DNA of 64,000 bases from Gliomastix tumulicola (Eukaryota; Ascomycota; Sordariomycetes; Hypocreales; Bionectriaceae): contig BCHX01000003.1 in the NCBI GenBank assembly GCA_001599755.1, forward strand, positions 3,631,289 to 3,695,288. The letters are read 5' to 3'. Of the stretch, positions 32,475 to 45,778 are shown one piece after another. Every line of letters starts with the position of its first letter. Position 1 is the first letter of the stretch. The translations under genes and the position numbers were made by a program. The notes beneath the pieces were generated by a model that was not told where the DNA came from, did no database searches, and was given only the letters and a program-made list of their open reading frames with translations.

Positions 32475-35400
32475 TCATACTGCCACATCCGCTGTAGCAC
32501 TTCGTAGGGCGGCCCATCCGACAGCCTCCCAAGGTGCAAGCAAAACAGCCCTTTGCGCATCGCCAGCCTGTCCCGTCCCGGCGTAGGCTTTAGACAGCTG
32601 CCCGCTCTCCAGGAGACCTCTGGGCGGGATGCCCCTCTTGGCAACGCTCAACGCCATCTGCGCGGTATACTCGTCACCCACCGTCTCAGCAAGAGACGAC
32701 CACCCGTGGGGCAGGTGAGGGTAGAGCATGACGTCGGTCTGCGTCTGCGTCTTGACACTCTCCGTCTCGTCGTCTTGCGACTCAGCGGCGGCGATGGCGC
32801 GGAGTACCTCGCTGATGTGAGACTGCTCAGACGCGAGGACCTTGTCGTTTGTGCGCAGCGCCTCCAGACTCTCTACGACAGCTTCGAGGGAGTCTTCGTC
32901 ACCGTCAATGAGGGCGATGGCTCCCAGCAGCAGCACGCTCTGTACGTGGTCCGGGCTCTTTTCGATGACCTCGAAGAGCGCTTCCCGGGCCCTCTCACGT
33001 GCCTCGTCGGTGCCCTGTGCCCAGAGCACCTGCGTGAGCAGACACACCGCGTCCGGATTGCCGTCTGACTCCTCGAGGGCAGCTTCGAAGTACTTGAGCG
33101 CCTCGTCAAACTCCTTCAGGTAGTATTGCGCTAGACCGACCGTCAGGTGAGCTGATAGGCGTGCCTTCTTTCGCTGATCTGCTTGCAGTTCGCTCTCTGT
33201 GTCATCGCTGCTCAGGCCGAGAGCCATCTCGCCACACTCAACAGCTTTGTCGTACGACTTTGCTGCAAGATAGGCCCGAGCGAGGTCCGTCTTGGCCAGA
33301 GTGAATCGGGCCAAGCTCTCCGGGGACTCATCGTTCTCAAAGTCGGCTTCGATGGCAGAGCATACCTCTTCCAGTGTCTCCAGGGCTCGCGGTGCGTCGT
33401 TCGTGCGTTCCTGGAGCAGAGTGGCCAGGTGGCTGAAACCAAGATCCCGGGGACGTAAGCTCTGTACTTGGGTCAGAGCAAACAGCGGCTGGATAAGTGA
33501 GGCGATGTTGAGGTTCGGAGGCGCCGTGAGGATATGGTCGAACATGGCAGCGGAATAATGACGGCGGATAGGGAGGGAGGACGCTTCGGCGATGCCCATG
33601 GCGTGCGTGAACAGGCTCCTTGCCTCCTTCGCATCTCCGTACATCAGGGCGACGAACCCCTGCCCAAGCCAAGCGTGAGCGTAGTCCGGGTCTGTCGACT
33701 GCGAGCGGGTGAAAGCTTCGTTGGCGAACTTCATATCGCCCGAGAGCAGAGCCAGAGCGCCGAGGTTCGTCCAAGCAACGGGGCTGCGCTCGTTGATATA
33801 CAAACTTCTCGAAAACGCATGCTGAGACACAGCCGGGTTGACCTGGCTCGTCACTACACCCATGGCGTTCCAAAAGTCAGCATTGCCAGCCTCCAACTCG
33901 ATGGCGCGCTTGAAAGCTCGTATGGCTGCCTTGAGATAGTTGCTCGAGGCACCGGGAGAAACGGAAAGGGATGAATGCGCCTTTTCCTCGGCCCAGCCAA
34001 GATTGTAGTATCCAACAGCCTGGGCGTGTCGCTCGTTGGCTGTGATGTGAATGGCTTGCTTGTAGCACAGAATCATTGCATGTGCACAATGGCTGAGCTC
34101 ATTCCCCGTGTCCTCGGCTCCGGCCAGCAGCGACTCTATGCTGACCTTGTCGAACTTGCTCAAGGCACTGAAGCCGTCCTGGTCCGCCTGCTCAAGAAGC
34201 CCCTTTATATCATCGCGAGGATACTTGGCAACATGGCTCTGGGCCTGGACGAAAACAGAGCATGCATCGCCTAGGCTCTTCCAAAAGTTGAACGTCGCTA
34301 CGACATCTCCCGTAGTTCCCCTTGCGAAGTTGATGATGTCTACCGCCAGCTGGACGGCCTTGCCGAAATGCCCCTTCTCGATGCTGGTGAGGGCGTTTTC
34401 AACCATAGTCTGCATAAGGGCAAGGATGACACCCTCCTCCATCGCGTGAGTCTTCATGACCGCTTGATACAAGTCAATAGCTTCATCAAAGTCTCCGAGC
34501 TCTCGCTTGATGTTAGCAAGCATGTACTTGGTAAACCATGTATCGCCAGATATGTCGGCCTCCGTCTCCTCTTCGAGTTTCTGGGCGTTGAGAATAGCCT
34601 TGGTAGCGGCTACAAACCGTCCCGAGCTGTGGTAGCTCTCCCCCAAGCCGACCCAAGAGTGGTAGTCGTCCGGTGACAGACGAAGCGCAGACTGGAAGGA
34701 GACGATAGCCTTGTGAAAGTCCTGCTTATTCAGCTCAGCCACTCCCAGAGCGGCAAAAGGCCAACTAATGCCCTTCCGCTTGGAGCCTGGGGGCGGCTTG
34801 ACCTTGCCAGAGTCGACAATTCGTTGAGCAACAAGCTCCACGTGATCCCAGTCCCCATCATCAGCGAACGAGCGAGCTAGACGCTCGGCGGACACAACCT
34901 CAGAGGAAGATAGTTCCAGAGCCTTCTGGAAACACCGCCGCGATCTTTTTTTGTCCTTGGCATATTCTGCGTAGAAGAGACCGAGGTTTGTGTATGTGGG
35001 TGCATGGTTGACGTCGTTCTTGAGTGCCAGCAGCCAGTAGGCATAAGCAGACTCGCCTTTCCTTTGCTTCCTCGCCTGCTTGCTAGAGTCGATGTTCCAT
35101 ATGCAAACGCCGACCCTGTACTGGATCTCGGCTAACAGCTCCTTCGGAGGCGCTTTGGTGCCCAAGAGTTCAATGCACTCCGTAAGCTCTTCTCGAGCAC
35201 GGGTCCAGTCACCCTTGAGAGCCTTGACCCATGCGGCCTCTGATCGGACTCGAATATTGGAGGGGTCCCGTTCGAGCGCCCGCCCCAAAAAGTCAACGGC
35301 CTGGTCATACTCCTCTTCCTCTTCATAGATAAGCCCGACACCAAGAAGAGCTGGCGTCGAAGTCGAATCATGCTCCAGCACCTTGTCGAAGAGGGACTTG

Positions 35401-36807
35401 GCAGTTGAGTGATGTCTAGGTGACTGGAAGTAGACGAGTGCGGTTCCGAGACTGAGCAGGTACGAGTCCTCGGTGTTCTGGAATGCCACAGAGAGCTTTT
35501 CTTGTTCCTGTGCGAGGTACTCTCGGGCTTTACGCATGAACTCCACGGTGCTCTCATATTCGCCCTGATGTACGAATAACTGACCGGCGAGTCGGTAGCC
35601 AAAAGTCGACTCGACCGTAGTCACGCCTTCCGTCATCATGACCAGTCGGTCGTCGTCCGTCAAAGGTACGACGAAGGTAGGGACACCACCGTCGTCGTCG
35701 TCCTCGCTCTCGTCTTCGGATGCCTTAGCCATTGATCCATTTTGCGCTGACTCCTGATCCGGCGCTGGTGGGAACGGCGAGAGGGTGCTGGTCAGGAATG
35801 CGGTGATGATCTTGTAAAGATCACTGTCCGGGAAGTGGGTGCAATATGTCCGAAGAAACGCGACATCGTAATTTGCGACGTCCTTCTTATCTTGCCAGTC
35901 CAGGGCAATGTCCCATGCCGGCTTGTAAGGGTAGTTGATGGCAACCATGTCATTGGCGAGGCCAAAGACCTTTTTCCGCTCCTCGTCCTTGTGTTCACCG
36001 GGGACGAGGACCAGAAGACGATCGTGGCAGTACTGCAGTAGCTTCTCCTCGTACTGCCGTCGCACATCATCGTCGCTAAGCCAGTTGATCAACTGGCGGT
36101 ATATGTGCTCGAGTTTGCTCTGCGCATAGACTTCCCTCTTGGCCTCGAGGGTCACCTCAGTCCGCGTGGCGCCCAGCTTGGTGCGTCTCTCGCCAATCAG
36201 AGTGTTAATACGCTTCTTCTCGAAGTCTTCGATGATTCCGGCAATCCTCTCGTACGTCTGTGCCGGAGGCGGGAGGCGGCCCTCCAGGATGGAGTAAACG
36301 GGGCTCTCAGGCAGCTGCAGCCAGAGGGCATCGGCATACTGGAGCTTGTCACCGGCATCCCGCACATAGTCGATAAACTTGTCGACCACGTCTTGGCACT
36401 TGTACATATCCTCAGCTTCGTGGAATATGCGGGCCAGATTTACGGCAGCCTCCTGGTAAGGTCCAAGCTTCTTGGTGCCTTGTTTCTCAAACAGTTTCAC
36501 AAGACCCTGCCATGCCTGGGGCTCATTCGGCCGCAGCGCCGTAGCAGCTCGGTAGACATTCTCGGCCTCCTCCGTCTTCCCCAGCTTGTCTTGGGCAAAG
36601 GCTTGGAATATGTGACTATCCAAGACATGGTCAGTAATCATATTCGAGGCATCAGGCAGGACCCCCCCGTTCTCACCCTTGGTAGTTCTTGGGCTCCTTC
36701 TGCAAGAACGCTTGGACCTTCTCCAGCGCATCGCCAAACTTTTGCTGCCGGATATCATCACTGATGGACCTCAGCACGGTTTTGGAGCTGGACGCGGCGG
36801 GCGCCAT
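32475..36807 (-). CDS. SKI3: Superkiller protein 3, TPR scaffold of the Ski complex
   Basis: Scaffold of the cytosolic Ski2-Ski3-Ski8 complex that feeds mRNA into the exosome for 3'-5' decay. Exons 36807-36677 and 36615-32475 give 1423 residues, the size of fungal Ski3. Tetratricopeptide repeats run along the whole chain, from QQKFGDALEKVQAFLQKEPK at the start. Examples are HIFQAFAQDKLGKTEEAENV, AVDFLGRALERDPSNIRVRS, WVGLGESYHSSGRFVAATKA, AFKRAIELEAGNADFWNAMG and AWTNLGALALLSGDMKFANE. An acidic loop (SEDESEDDDDGG) sits near 345. Convergent with RMI1 (209 bp between stop codons) and divergent from the sugar transporter. Confidence 0.93.
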
Positions 36808-38726
36808 GACGTCGAGACTTTTTGTGGGTGTGGCTCAGATCAGAGCAGAAAGAAAGAGGGAGGGGAAGGGCTGGGAGATCTCGAGCCGCACATTCCCGTG
36901 AAAAAAATGCAGGAAAAGTAGATCAAGAAAGAGCAAAAGGCGTCATGGCAGCACCAAAGGAGTGCGTCCTGCAAACAAGCGTAGCTAGCCGCCTCGGGTG
37001 TTCTCGCTGAACGTTGCTTGAGCTTCAAAGCTGAATATTGCAGCCTCAACCTCAAGGTGAGGAAGATCCCCGCACCAAATAAGGTCTAGCGCATCAGAGC
37101 TTCATTCAAGGTGGGGTTATTGTTCATCATCCGAAGTTTTTCCACCTCGCACTCCCGAATTCAATTCACGGCATTGCCGCCTACCCTAAAACACCAACGT
37201 CTCCGGGTCGGTTTCATGACAGAGCACTCGGAGAACAGCGATTGTTTGACAGTCCAAGTCTCATTCGAAGTGGGTGATTGCGCTTAATGATACACGGACG
37301 AACCCTCAAACTTGCAGTCGCGCTTGTGAAGCGCAGGCTCTTCGCCACTATTTGTCTTGTCTCAAGACTCTCCCTCAGCTCTCCCGACTTAACCATCCCA
37401 TGTTTCAGCCATCGTGTAACAACAACCGATCCACGGCATGAGATCCCGAGGTCAGGTTCGGACAGACGCGTGAAAGCTGGTATCAAGTCCAAGAGAGCAG
37501 GTAATGACGAAACAAAGAAGCCCAAGAATTCAAGTCGTTCCATTTGGGTTCTTCTTAGTAGATCTTCATCAAAAGTCCCACGATGTTGTATTTTTACCTA
37601 TTTTTAATGCCCCCTCCTCTGGCCCTGGCCCTGGACCTGTCTTCGCGGAAATTAACACTGGCAATGCCGCGATGGGCTGGCCTGATGGTGCTAGGGATGA
37701 CTGAGGAAATGTCACGTGTTGCAGGACGAGAACGAGAACGAGAACAAACTGTCACTGTGAAGCAGCACCTCCAGGTTCCCCGCCTTGCTCGCTTGCCCTC
37801 CCATCCCATCTATTAAAAGGACCATGTGGTGGCGACTGCTTGTCTCAGCCGATGAGACGCGGAGGATTGGAGTTCGGTGTCCACGACTGTTCTCCAAGTT
37901 AACGTGACAGCGACCCTTTTTGCAGGCATCTGATTCCTTCGGCGGCACTAGCGTCAGTCCTGTTTGATCCCAAAAGCTTCACCTCAGCAAGACACACCAC
38001 GACGGGCTTGTGATCCTTTAGCAGATGACGCAAAACTTGGAAGTCCTGCATTCCTCCCATTCTAGAAGACGCCACAGACACGATGTGCCGGAGGCGTTCT
38101 GATACCCAGAGCCAGATGCCAGACATGCAGCACGGCTAAACGGCCTGTCTCAGCGGCAGACAGGCCCTCGATGGAAGACGAGCCAGCCCTACCTGCAAAG
38201 CTTAGTCGATATGGCACACTGCTCCCTGCCCCTTTTGGTCCTTGGCAAGCTGGGGGACTGACAAGAACCGTTGCAGCCCTCAGCAAGACCCTGGAGCATG
38301 GTCCCCCAGCCATGTTGAGCATGCCATCGGTAGTGGAGGATTTAGTCGCGATCCTCTTCCCTGCCATATTACTATATGACTACTAGTATGGCGATGATCC
38401 GTCCTCCCCCAAGCCACATTTCCTCCTCTCTCTTCCTCTTGTCTTTCTCCTTTGTGTGATTTGGATCCGGAGTGTTTTGCTTGGCCAGTTTTCTTGGTGT
38501 GAGTACCTGGCTGTATGCAGTGTTGTGCTAGTATTCGTTTGTATCTTTTCTCTTGAGGCTTCTTCGCCTGGTCCCTCCTTCATCCACTGACTTACACACC
38601 ATACTTTCTTTGATCTTCCTTTCTTTTTTCCTCTTTCTTTTTCCTTTCCCCCCTCTGTCTGCATCCCTTTAGCCTCTCCCAATCGACTGGTCGCCGCAGG
38701 TCTGGAACCGTTGCGATCAAGACATC
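36808..38726. other. Long divergent intergenic region (SKI3 / sugar transporter)
   Basis: 1.9 kb without a recognisable gene. The first 150 bp serve SKI3. A CACGTG site lies near 37712-37717. From about 38395 to 38695 the plus strand is strongly pyrimidine-rich (long CT and T runs), a typical upstream/leader tract of highly expressed fungal genes, here before the sugar transporter. The open frames inside are short, antisense to each other and look random. Confidence 0.6.
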
Positions 38727-41131
38727 ATGGAGTATCCGCTGAAGAACATGTCGTCCGTGCCGGACAACAGCGGCAAGAGCAACGCTCTGCTGCAGGCGCA
38801 GATCAACAATCGACGTGCTAACGAGCGCGCTATCATCGAGAATCCGTTGGGTACGTGAAGCCGCCCCGATTATGTGCATGGGAAGTGGGATGGAAAGAGC
38901 TTGGGACATATGCGACTGGGAATGCGGATGGTGAAGGGTGACGGTGGTTGATACTGGGATGAAAAGGGTGTCACTAACACGCAAATTCTTTCTTTTGAAC
39001 AGCCTACTTTACAAACGAAGAGCTCGAGGAGGATGTCAGCGGCTTCGCTTCCCTTTACCTCCCGTCAGTCGACCCGAAAAAGGTGCTTCGAGGTGCCCAC
39101 GTCGCCAAGGACATCCGCCTATACGATGAGATCTCACGAACATCCAACCCGACCCTCGAGGCCGAGCTCCCCGTCATTCTCTCCCCCGAGGAGAAGCGAT
39201 TTCTCAAGAGAGAGAGGGATGTCCTGTTCAGCGAGCGGGGCATGCGCAAGGTCATCATCACGGTGTCGCTTGCTGCCCTGCTCCAGGGCTTCGTCCAGTC
39301 GTCCTTCAACGGCGCCGCGCTGTACCGTGACCAGTGGGGGCTTGAGGGAGACGATGATCACTGGAAGCTTGGTGCCGCCAATGCCTCGCCGTGGTTCTTC
39401 GCGGCGCTTGTCGGGTGCCCGCTGTCGCTTCCCATCAACTACTGGTTTGGTCGTAGGGGAGGCATGATTATCGCTTCGATTCTCACTGGCGTAAGTGCTA
39501 TCGGATGCGTCTTCGTTCACAACTGGGTCGAGCTGTTTGGCGTCAGGATCATCATGGGAATCGGTAAGTCTTGGTTCACGGGATAAAGAGAGAAGTCACT
39601 TTTGCTGACGGTGACGACTTTTAGGCATGGGCATCAAGGCCGTCAGTACCCCGATTCTCGCGTCCGAGACGGCCGTTGGTTTCTGGCGTGGTACTGCCAT
39701 TCTCGCTTGGCAGCTCTGGGTCGCCTTCGGCATCATGATGGGCTTCATCTTCAACCTCATCTTCGAGCAGGCCTCCAGGAAGTCCGTCTCCCTCGGTCTC
39801 GTCCAGGGCGCCCCCGTCGTGCCTAGTGTTGCGCTCCTCATCATGGCCACCTTCTTCTGCCCTGAATCGCCCCGTTACCACCTCATGAAGGGCCCCAACT
39901 ACAGCCCCGAGAAGGCCTTCAAGATCCTGTGCCAGCTCCGAAACACCGAGCTGCAGGCCCTCCGAGACATGTACACCGTCTACAAGTCCCTCGAGCAAGA
40001 GTACATCGGCATGAACGAGGAGGCCACGGCCAACCAGTCCCCGGGCTTCAAGTGGGCTATCCGCGACTTCTTCCACCAGTTCAAGCAGCTCTTCCAGCAG
40101 CGCCGTCTCTACAACGCCTTGATCTCGGCTGGCACGGTGAACCTCGCGCAGCAGCTTTGCGGTGTCAACGTCTTGGCTTTCTACTCTGGAGAGCTGTTCA
40201 GTTCTGCTGGTGCCCAGCGCGAGAGGGCCATGGCGTACAGTCTTGGATTTGGCGCTATCAACTTTGTTTTTGCTTTGCCGGCTGTGAGGTCTATTGATAC
40301 CCTTGGTCGACGGAGGTGGCTGCTCATGACGCTGCCTTTCATGGCGCTCTTCATGCTGGGTGGTGCTCTGTCGTTCTCCATTGACGACGGTTCGACCAGG
40401 ACCGGCATCGTGGCGCTGTTCCTTTTCCGTGAGTACTGCCCATTGACACTTTGCTGCCGCATGAGATCGTGCTAACCATCTTGATCCTCGCAGTGTTCGC
40501 CGTCGCATACTCGCCCGGCCTGGGCCCTATCCCCTTCACTCTCGCCTCGGAGTCGTTCCCCCTTTCCCACCGTGAGGCCGGAACCGCCTGGCCCATCTCC
40601 ATCAACCTCTTCTTCGCCGGCCTCCTCTCCATGGTCTACCCCAGCATGAAGGACAGCCTCGGCGACGGCGGCTCCCTCGGCCTCTTCTCGGGCCTCAACG
40701 TCATCGCCTTCATTTTGGTTTTCTTCCTCGTCGAGGAGACCAAGGGCCGCTCCCTCGAGGATCTCGACCTCGTCTTCGCCGTGTCCAAGAGCCGCTTCAT
40801 CAGCTTCCAGCTGCGCGAGTACCTCCCCTGGTTCATCCGCCGCTACGTCTTCAACCACGACGAGCCGCGGCCCGAGCTCTACCAGGACATGATCTGGGGC
40901 CCCTACCGCCGCCAGTCCGAGATGATGTCGCCCGCGTCCGGCAAGAAGAACAACAACAACAACTTCTACTACCGCAGCGGCGACGACTACGGGAACGAGT
41001 CTGGGATGGCGCCCGTCGAGATGCCGGCGGAGATGCCGGCGACGCCGCCTCCGGTTGCAGCTGCGGCTGCAGCTGGGCAGGATTACGTTGCGCCAGCTGT
41101 CCGTGACTATCCAGAGCCTACTTTCAAGTAG
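38727..41131 (+). CDS. MFS sugar/polyol transporter
   Basis: Twelve-helix proton-coupled sugar porter in the plasma membrane. Exons 38727-38850, 39003-39563, 39625-40428, 40494-41131 give 708 residues, long for the family. A 120-residue cytosolic N-terminus (NPLAYFTNEELEEDVSGFAS, then LSPEEKRFLKRERD) precedes helix 1. Signature pieces are GRRGGMIIASILTGVSAIGC, VRIIMGIGMGIKAVSTPILA, FFCPESPRY (PESPR motif), QQLCGVNVLAFYSGELF, DTLGRRRWLL and VEETKGRSLEDLD (PETKG-like). The last 120 residues form an unusual tail: FHLxWF-like aromatic region, an Asn run, repeated MPAEMPA and an Ala run. The family is closest to fungal myo-inositol or polyol porters with long N-termini; substrate not determinable. 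Confidence 0.9.
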
Positions 41132-41777
41132 AAGAAGACTCTCTCTGCAAGATACAGCAACTCAAAACTAGAACAAAAAGCTACAAAACAACAGCCGAAA
41201 AATCAAGGGGAGTAGAGGTCTGAGGAGCAAAGGATACCCCAGTGGTGAAGCGGGATGGACACGCCTCGGTACATACAGTGCAGGACAAAGCTCGGGCTTG
41301 GTGCGAATAAACGGATAGGGATAGTACTCTAATGTAGGATACCACATCATGATAAACAAGAAGGGGAGGATGGGGTTGTAGCATATTCATGTTCGTATAT
41401 GTATATATTCATTCATATTCTTTCATGTTCCTGTTCACCTCATTTGACACGGCTAGCGGGGCAGGCAAGTTGAAGAATTATGCCGCTGCGTGCGGGATTC
41501 CTGAACTTGGATGCGGTGAAGCACCGGCTCGATTACTGCTAGATCGGTGACACAGCCATATGCTTATCACTCGAGCGTACTGCTTGGGAACACGATACAA
41601 GTGTTACTCACGGACAAGACCGTGTAACAGAAGGCCGCGCAGCTTCGTCCTTGTTCTGACGCAATGTTTAGCTGCATTCTTCTGTATGTGAGAGGCGTGT
41701 TCTTGCTGGAGCATCGTATATTAATAGTTTCCTCTCCCAAGCCACATCGCCTTCCTGACATTATCAACCACGTCGCC
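41132..41777. other. Intergenic: transporter 3' flank and F-box gene promoter
   Basis: 646 bp; AT-rich 3'-flank (about 41390-41430) and a TATATTAATA stretch near 41717-41726, some 50 bp before the F-box start. No gene seen. Confidence 0.5.
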
Positions 41778-43340
41778 ATGTCTCAAAATCATAAATGCTA
41801 TCTCTGCGGAGATCCCATCCTCCCCAGAGGCACTGAGCCAGACTGGCGAAGCTACTTTAGAGGGAGTAAGACATCCATGCCCTTGTCACGCGTAGATGGC
41901 TAACGAAGATAGTTTACTGGGACCATCCCTCAGAACAGAGTACCCTCAGCGGTCCAAGCGTGAACGACCGTCCTGACGTGAAGCTGTACGCGCGTCCTTT
42001 CGCCGCGGTCGGTCGCTGGCAAGAATTTTGTTACTTCCCCTTGGAGAGTGACAGAGTCCTTCTCGAGGAAAATTTCGTCGCACACGAGGACTGCTGGATG
42101 CTTCTCGACCGCGAGCTACCGAAATCGACCAACCCGCAAGCGTTTCTCGATACGATCGAGTTAGTCTATCAGTCCTTTCCAGATCTCCAGAGACCTTCCG
42201 ATGACGGTGACCGCCAGAACGATGGCTGGGAGTGGCAGACCGACTGCGAGGAGGGGGTAGACGAGGGCCTCTGGCCGTGGCAGTCACATTTGAGCTGGGC
42301 CACGGCGGTCCCCGACCATTCCGCCCGGAGTCCCTTGGATGTCATGCCGGAGCTCAAAGAGCTCCTTAAAAGAATGCCTGGCCACGATCCGGTTGACGCT
42401 CTCCCTGGAGATCCTGCTGGAAGCTGTAACGTCGTCAGACTCGATGACTGCTTTGCGGTGCTAGCGCCTGAACTCATCATCATGATTGCCTCGTACCTTC
42501 CAACTCATGATGTCCTGGCTTTGAGGACAGTGTCCCGATCCTTTGGTTTCATCTTAAACGACCAGCAATTTTGGGCCAGCCGCTTCACGCCAGGCGGCGA
42601 TCGTTCATGGCTCGCTGACGCTCGTCGAGCCCAACTCGACCAGGTCCCAGACTGGCGTTCGCTCTACCACGAGACCAGACCCTCAAATCCTCGGGTATAT
42701 TTTTCAAGGGCCAGGAAGGTCGCTGCCACTGTGCGCATGCTCAATCAGCTAACCAGCCTCACCAAGATGGTTCAACTATGGGAATTGGATCCGGCGCTCC
42801 AAGTCTTCCCAAGTGACGCTGCAAGAGTGAGCGGCCTAACGCCCAACCGATACAATGCGGACTTCAGGGAAGGCTGCCGCGTCTTGTTCATCAACCAAAT
42901 CTGGCACATACGCGAACCAATCGCTGTCTCTGTATACACCGTGCAGCTGGGTTCGGGAGGTAAAGCGGCGTCATACATCTGTGGTATCAGGATTCTTTTC
43001 AAGGACGAGATGACCCGGGGTGTGGGATATCAGAGCTCAACGGAACATACTGTGAGCGTGGACGAATTGACAGGTTTTGAGGTGTCAGTAGCGAGGAGGG
43101 GTATTAAGGCCATTCGGTGCCAGACACGACCAGGTGTCTTGACTCCATGGCTTGGCCACCCAGAGGGTGGTGTCAAGACAGATCGCCTGCTGTCTGGTCG
43201 CCGAGTTAACGCTATTGGCGGCATGTTTGATGTGAGTGATTTGCTTTGCTTCAATGTCTATCCGAGAGTTCTTGCTGACAATTGACGTTTTCTAGGGAGT
43301 GAAAATGACAGGTCTCGCTGTATCATGTGACCAGTTCTAG
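41778..43340 (+). CDS. F-box protein with N-terminal zinc-ribbon-like motif
   Basis: Likely substrate receptor of an SCF ubiquitin ligase. Exons 41778-41865, 41913-43231, 43296-43340 give 483 residues; intron 1 is only 47 nt. The N-terminus MSQNHKCYLCGDPILPRG shows a CxxC pair next to a GxPI turn, as in a treble-clef or zinc ribbon. The F-box is around 210-245: LAPELIIMIASYLPTHDVLA then LRTVSRSFGFI. A long C-terminal region (250-483) with DWRSLYHET, VYTVQLGSGGKAASYICGIR and the closing GVKMTGLAVSC resembles the beta-rich jelly-roll-like domain of fungal lineage-specific F-box families. Target unknown. It flanks the isocyanide gene cluster and is convergent with the MCT-like transporter, 106 bp apart. 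Confidence 0.82.
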
Positions 43341-43446
43341 ACAGCGTGACGTGTCCTGTAAGTTGACTGAAGAATGATGCGGCTGTCATAGATTTTTTTA
43401 TTTTATTTTTCGGACTGACCATTCTTGAAGCAATCAATAGATGCCA

Positions 43447-45039
43447 TCATATGGCACGTTTAACATCGAGTCCTGCTTTCTTGATCCGTGACGTGAGAAT
43501 CAAACCACCTCCGGCCAGTATCGTAACGCCGCACCATATCCAAGCGGCATTGTAGCCTTTGTGGTCGAGGAGAGCCCCTGAGATCGGGGGCCCAAATAGC
43601 AATGCTATAGAGAGGACCACGAATGCCATCCCGAATCGTGTCCCTACCATCCGCGGGTCCGCAGACAATCTCCAGAAGATGGTTGGCTGGAGGGCGAAAA
43701 ACGTTCCCGTAAAGAACCCGTAGACGATGGCAGCTGAGAGTAAACGACCCAAGCTGCTACCCGTGGTCGTCAAGCAGAAGCTCGTGACAGCGAGAGCAAT
43801 GCATGTGCAGATGATCATGTTCATAGAGCCAATATGTTGTGCTACGAGGCTAGGCAGCACACGGCCCAGGATCGAGCTAGAGTTGAGAATGGCGAGTATG
43901 TAAAGCGCGAAGCTCGGCGAGGTGATGGATTCACGTAGAGCGTAGGTCTGGATGTGCACAAACGGAGTGTACATGCCGAGGAAGACTGTGAAGCAGCCGA
44001 AGACGAACAAGACGAACGGCCAGTCCCTGAGGGCGGTGAGATCGATGAGTGAGCGTGGCGTCCTGCGTGCCGCACTAGGATCGGGGACGCGGAGAACCAG
44101 AATCGCAAGAGCCCCGAGGAAAACGCATAGGAAAGCCATTGATCTAGCAGCCCAGCCGAGACCGGCTCGATAGTCGACCTCGCGAATCATGATAGGGAGA
44201 ACAACACTTGATCAGCTGTCAGTCAGCCATCATTTGCGTCTCCCACTTTCCAGTGATAGAGCGGGGTCAGAGAACAACTCACCCTCCTAGGCCGCTTCCT
44301 GACGCTGCGAGGCCATTAGCAATGGGGAGCCTGGTATTGAACCAAAGCGAAGGCACGATGACAGCAAGCAGTGACAAGCACCCAGCACCAAGTCCCACGA
44401 GGACACCTTGTGCCAGAAGAAACTGCCAGTAGGCATCGCAGAAGCTCTGGAGGAGGAGTCCCGCAAATATGAGGGTGCAGCCCAGAACGAGGAGATGACG
44501 GAAGTAGCCAGCATCGTAAACGGGACCGACGATGAGGCCTAGAGATACCATGAGAAATGTCTGGAGCGATCCAATGACTGATATCTCGAAGGGGCTATGG
44601 CTACTCAGAGCTCCATCTTCATAGATTGCCTGAAATGTACCATAGCTGGCGATGACGCCTAGTTTCGATCAGCTGTCAGTCAGAGTGCCGAAATCACAGT
44701 ATTCTCCAAATAATGCACAGTACTCAGCGACCTACCCCAGGTGTTGAAGTATAAGCAGAACGAGCCAAGAACCTGTAGCCAGGCCCGAAGGCCACCGTTT
44801 GGAGGAGATGGCGGTGAAGATGCTGGCTGTGTCGGTGGTGAGGCATTGGCCCCCAAGCCGGATGAGACAGACGTCAGCTCATCATCACCGGCATCGCTAG
44901 CGGTGGCCTCTGCAGCCTCTGATTCATTCTTTATATCTCCAGCTTGCTCATGCGGTGAGCCTTGGCCGGCGGCGATACTCGTCTCTGAGGCGAGCTTCTG
45001 TTGCTGTTCGTCAAGGCGTTCGACTTTCTCTGCCATCAT
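43447..45039 (-). CDS. MFS transporter, monocarboxylate-porter-like
   Basis: Membrane transporter of the fungal MCT (Mch/RibJ-like) family. Exons 45039-44736, 44658-44283, 44206-43447 give 479 residues. A 85-residue acidic Ser/Pro-rich cytosolic N-terminus precedes NGGLRAWLQVLGSFCLYFNT, the standard first-helix start of fungal MCTs, then WGVIASYGTFQAIYEDG across intron 1. Helices 2-6 are in exon 2 (GLIVGPVYDAGYFRHLLVLG, LLAQGVLVGLGAGCLSLLAV) and 7-12 in exon 3 (FVFGCFTVFLGMYTPFVHIQ, FFALQPTIFWRLS). A second in-frame Met at 45036 is equally possible. Members of this family occur in secondary-metabolite clusters as exporters; the gene lies downstream of and on the same strand as the isocyanide synthase-dioxygenase, so product export is a reasonable inference. 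Confidence 0.88.
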
Positions 45040-45778
45040 TGCCCCTCACTGGTAGCTGATGAAGATCCCGGTCCGGTGACACCCAAAGCATGGCAGTGGC
45101 ACGACGAACGAGATATCTCAGGTAAAATGAAACAATGGCTGCTTGAGAGTCTGGAATCCTCGGATGGCTGTCTACCCCGGCAGTAACGTACATTTCTCCC
45201 ACTCTCGCCTCCTCCCGGTTTGTGGGATGAAAATTTATAATCCAAACACGAGACATCGAGCTGGTGCGAGTAATCTGAGAGTGGAAGGTGCAGAAACGGC
45301 AAGAGCTTCCAGAAAGAGGGCTGGATACGGAGAAGGTGCAACCGGACAGGAAATCCCCACTCTGCACCTGCCAAGTTCCTGCAAGTTCCACTGCTGGGGC
45401 GTTTTTTCTCCGGCTCCAGTCTCAGCTCGTCGAAAGGCTGCAGCTCATTGCGCCCTTGCAGCACATCATCAGTCCATCAAACATCTCTTCTGGGCATATT
45501 CTCCGATGCAGGTTCTTTTGCTAAACGGCGCCGGTCTTCGGCGGCCTCCTCGGCTCTCCGCAGACTGGGTCTGATTGGCCGTGGCTTCGGCAGTTGGTCC
45601 AGGTTGATGGACGAACCTCGTTCTCAGACTCGACTACTGCTGAGTCCATCACGCGCGCGTCACGGTCTCGCATTACTGCATCAGAAGCTAACACGGGCAT
45701 AGTATAGGAAGGTGCAGGCTTATAAATTGGGAATCAAGTCAATATTCGCACAGGAGACTGAGACGACCGGAGACGCGC
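45040..45778. other. Intergenic: MFS promoter and isocyanide-synthase 3' flank
   Basis: 739 bp between two minus-strand genes. A TATAAA on the minus strand (45239-45234) lies about 195 bp before the MFS start. No gene seen. Confidence 0.5.
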
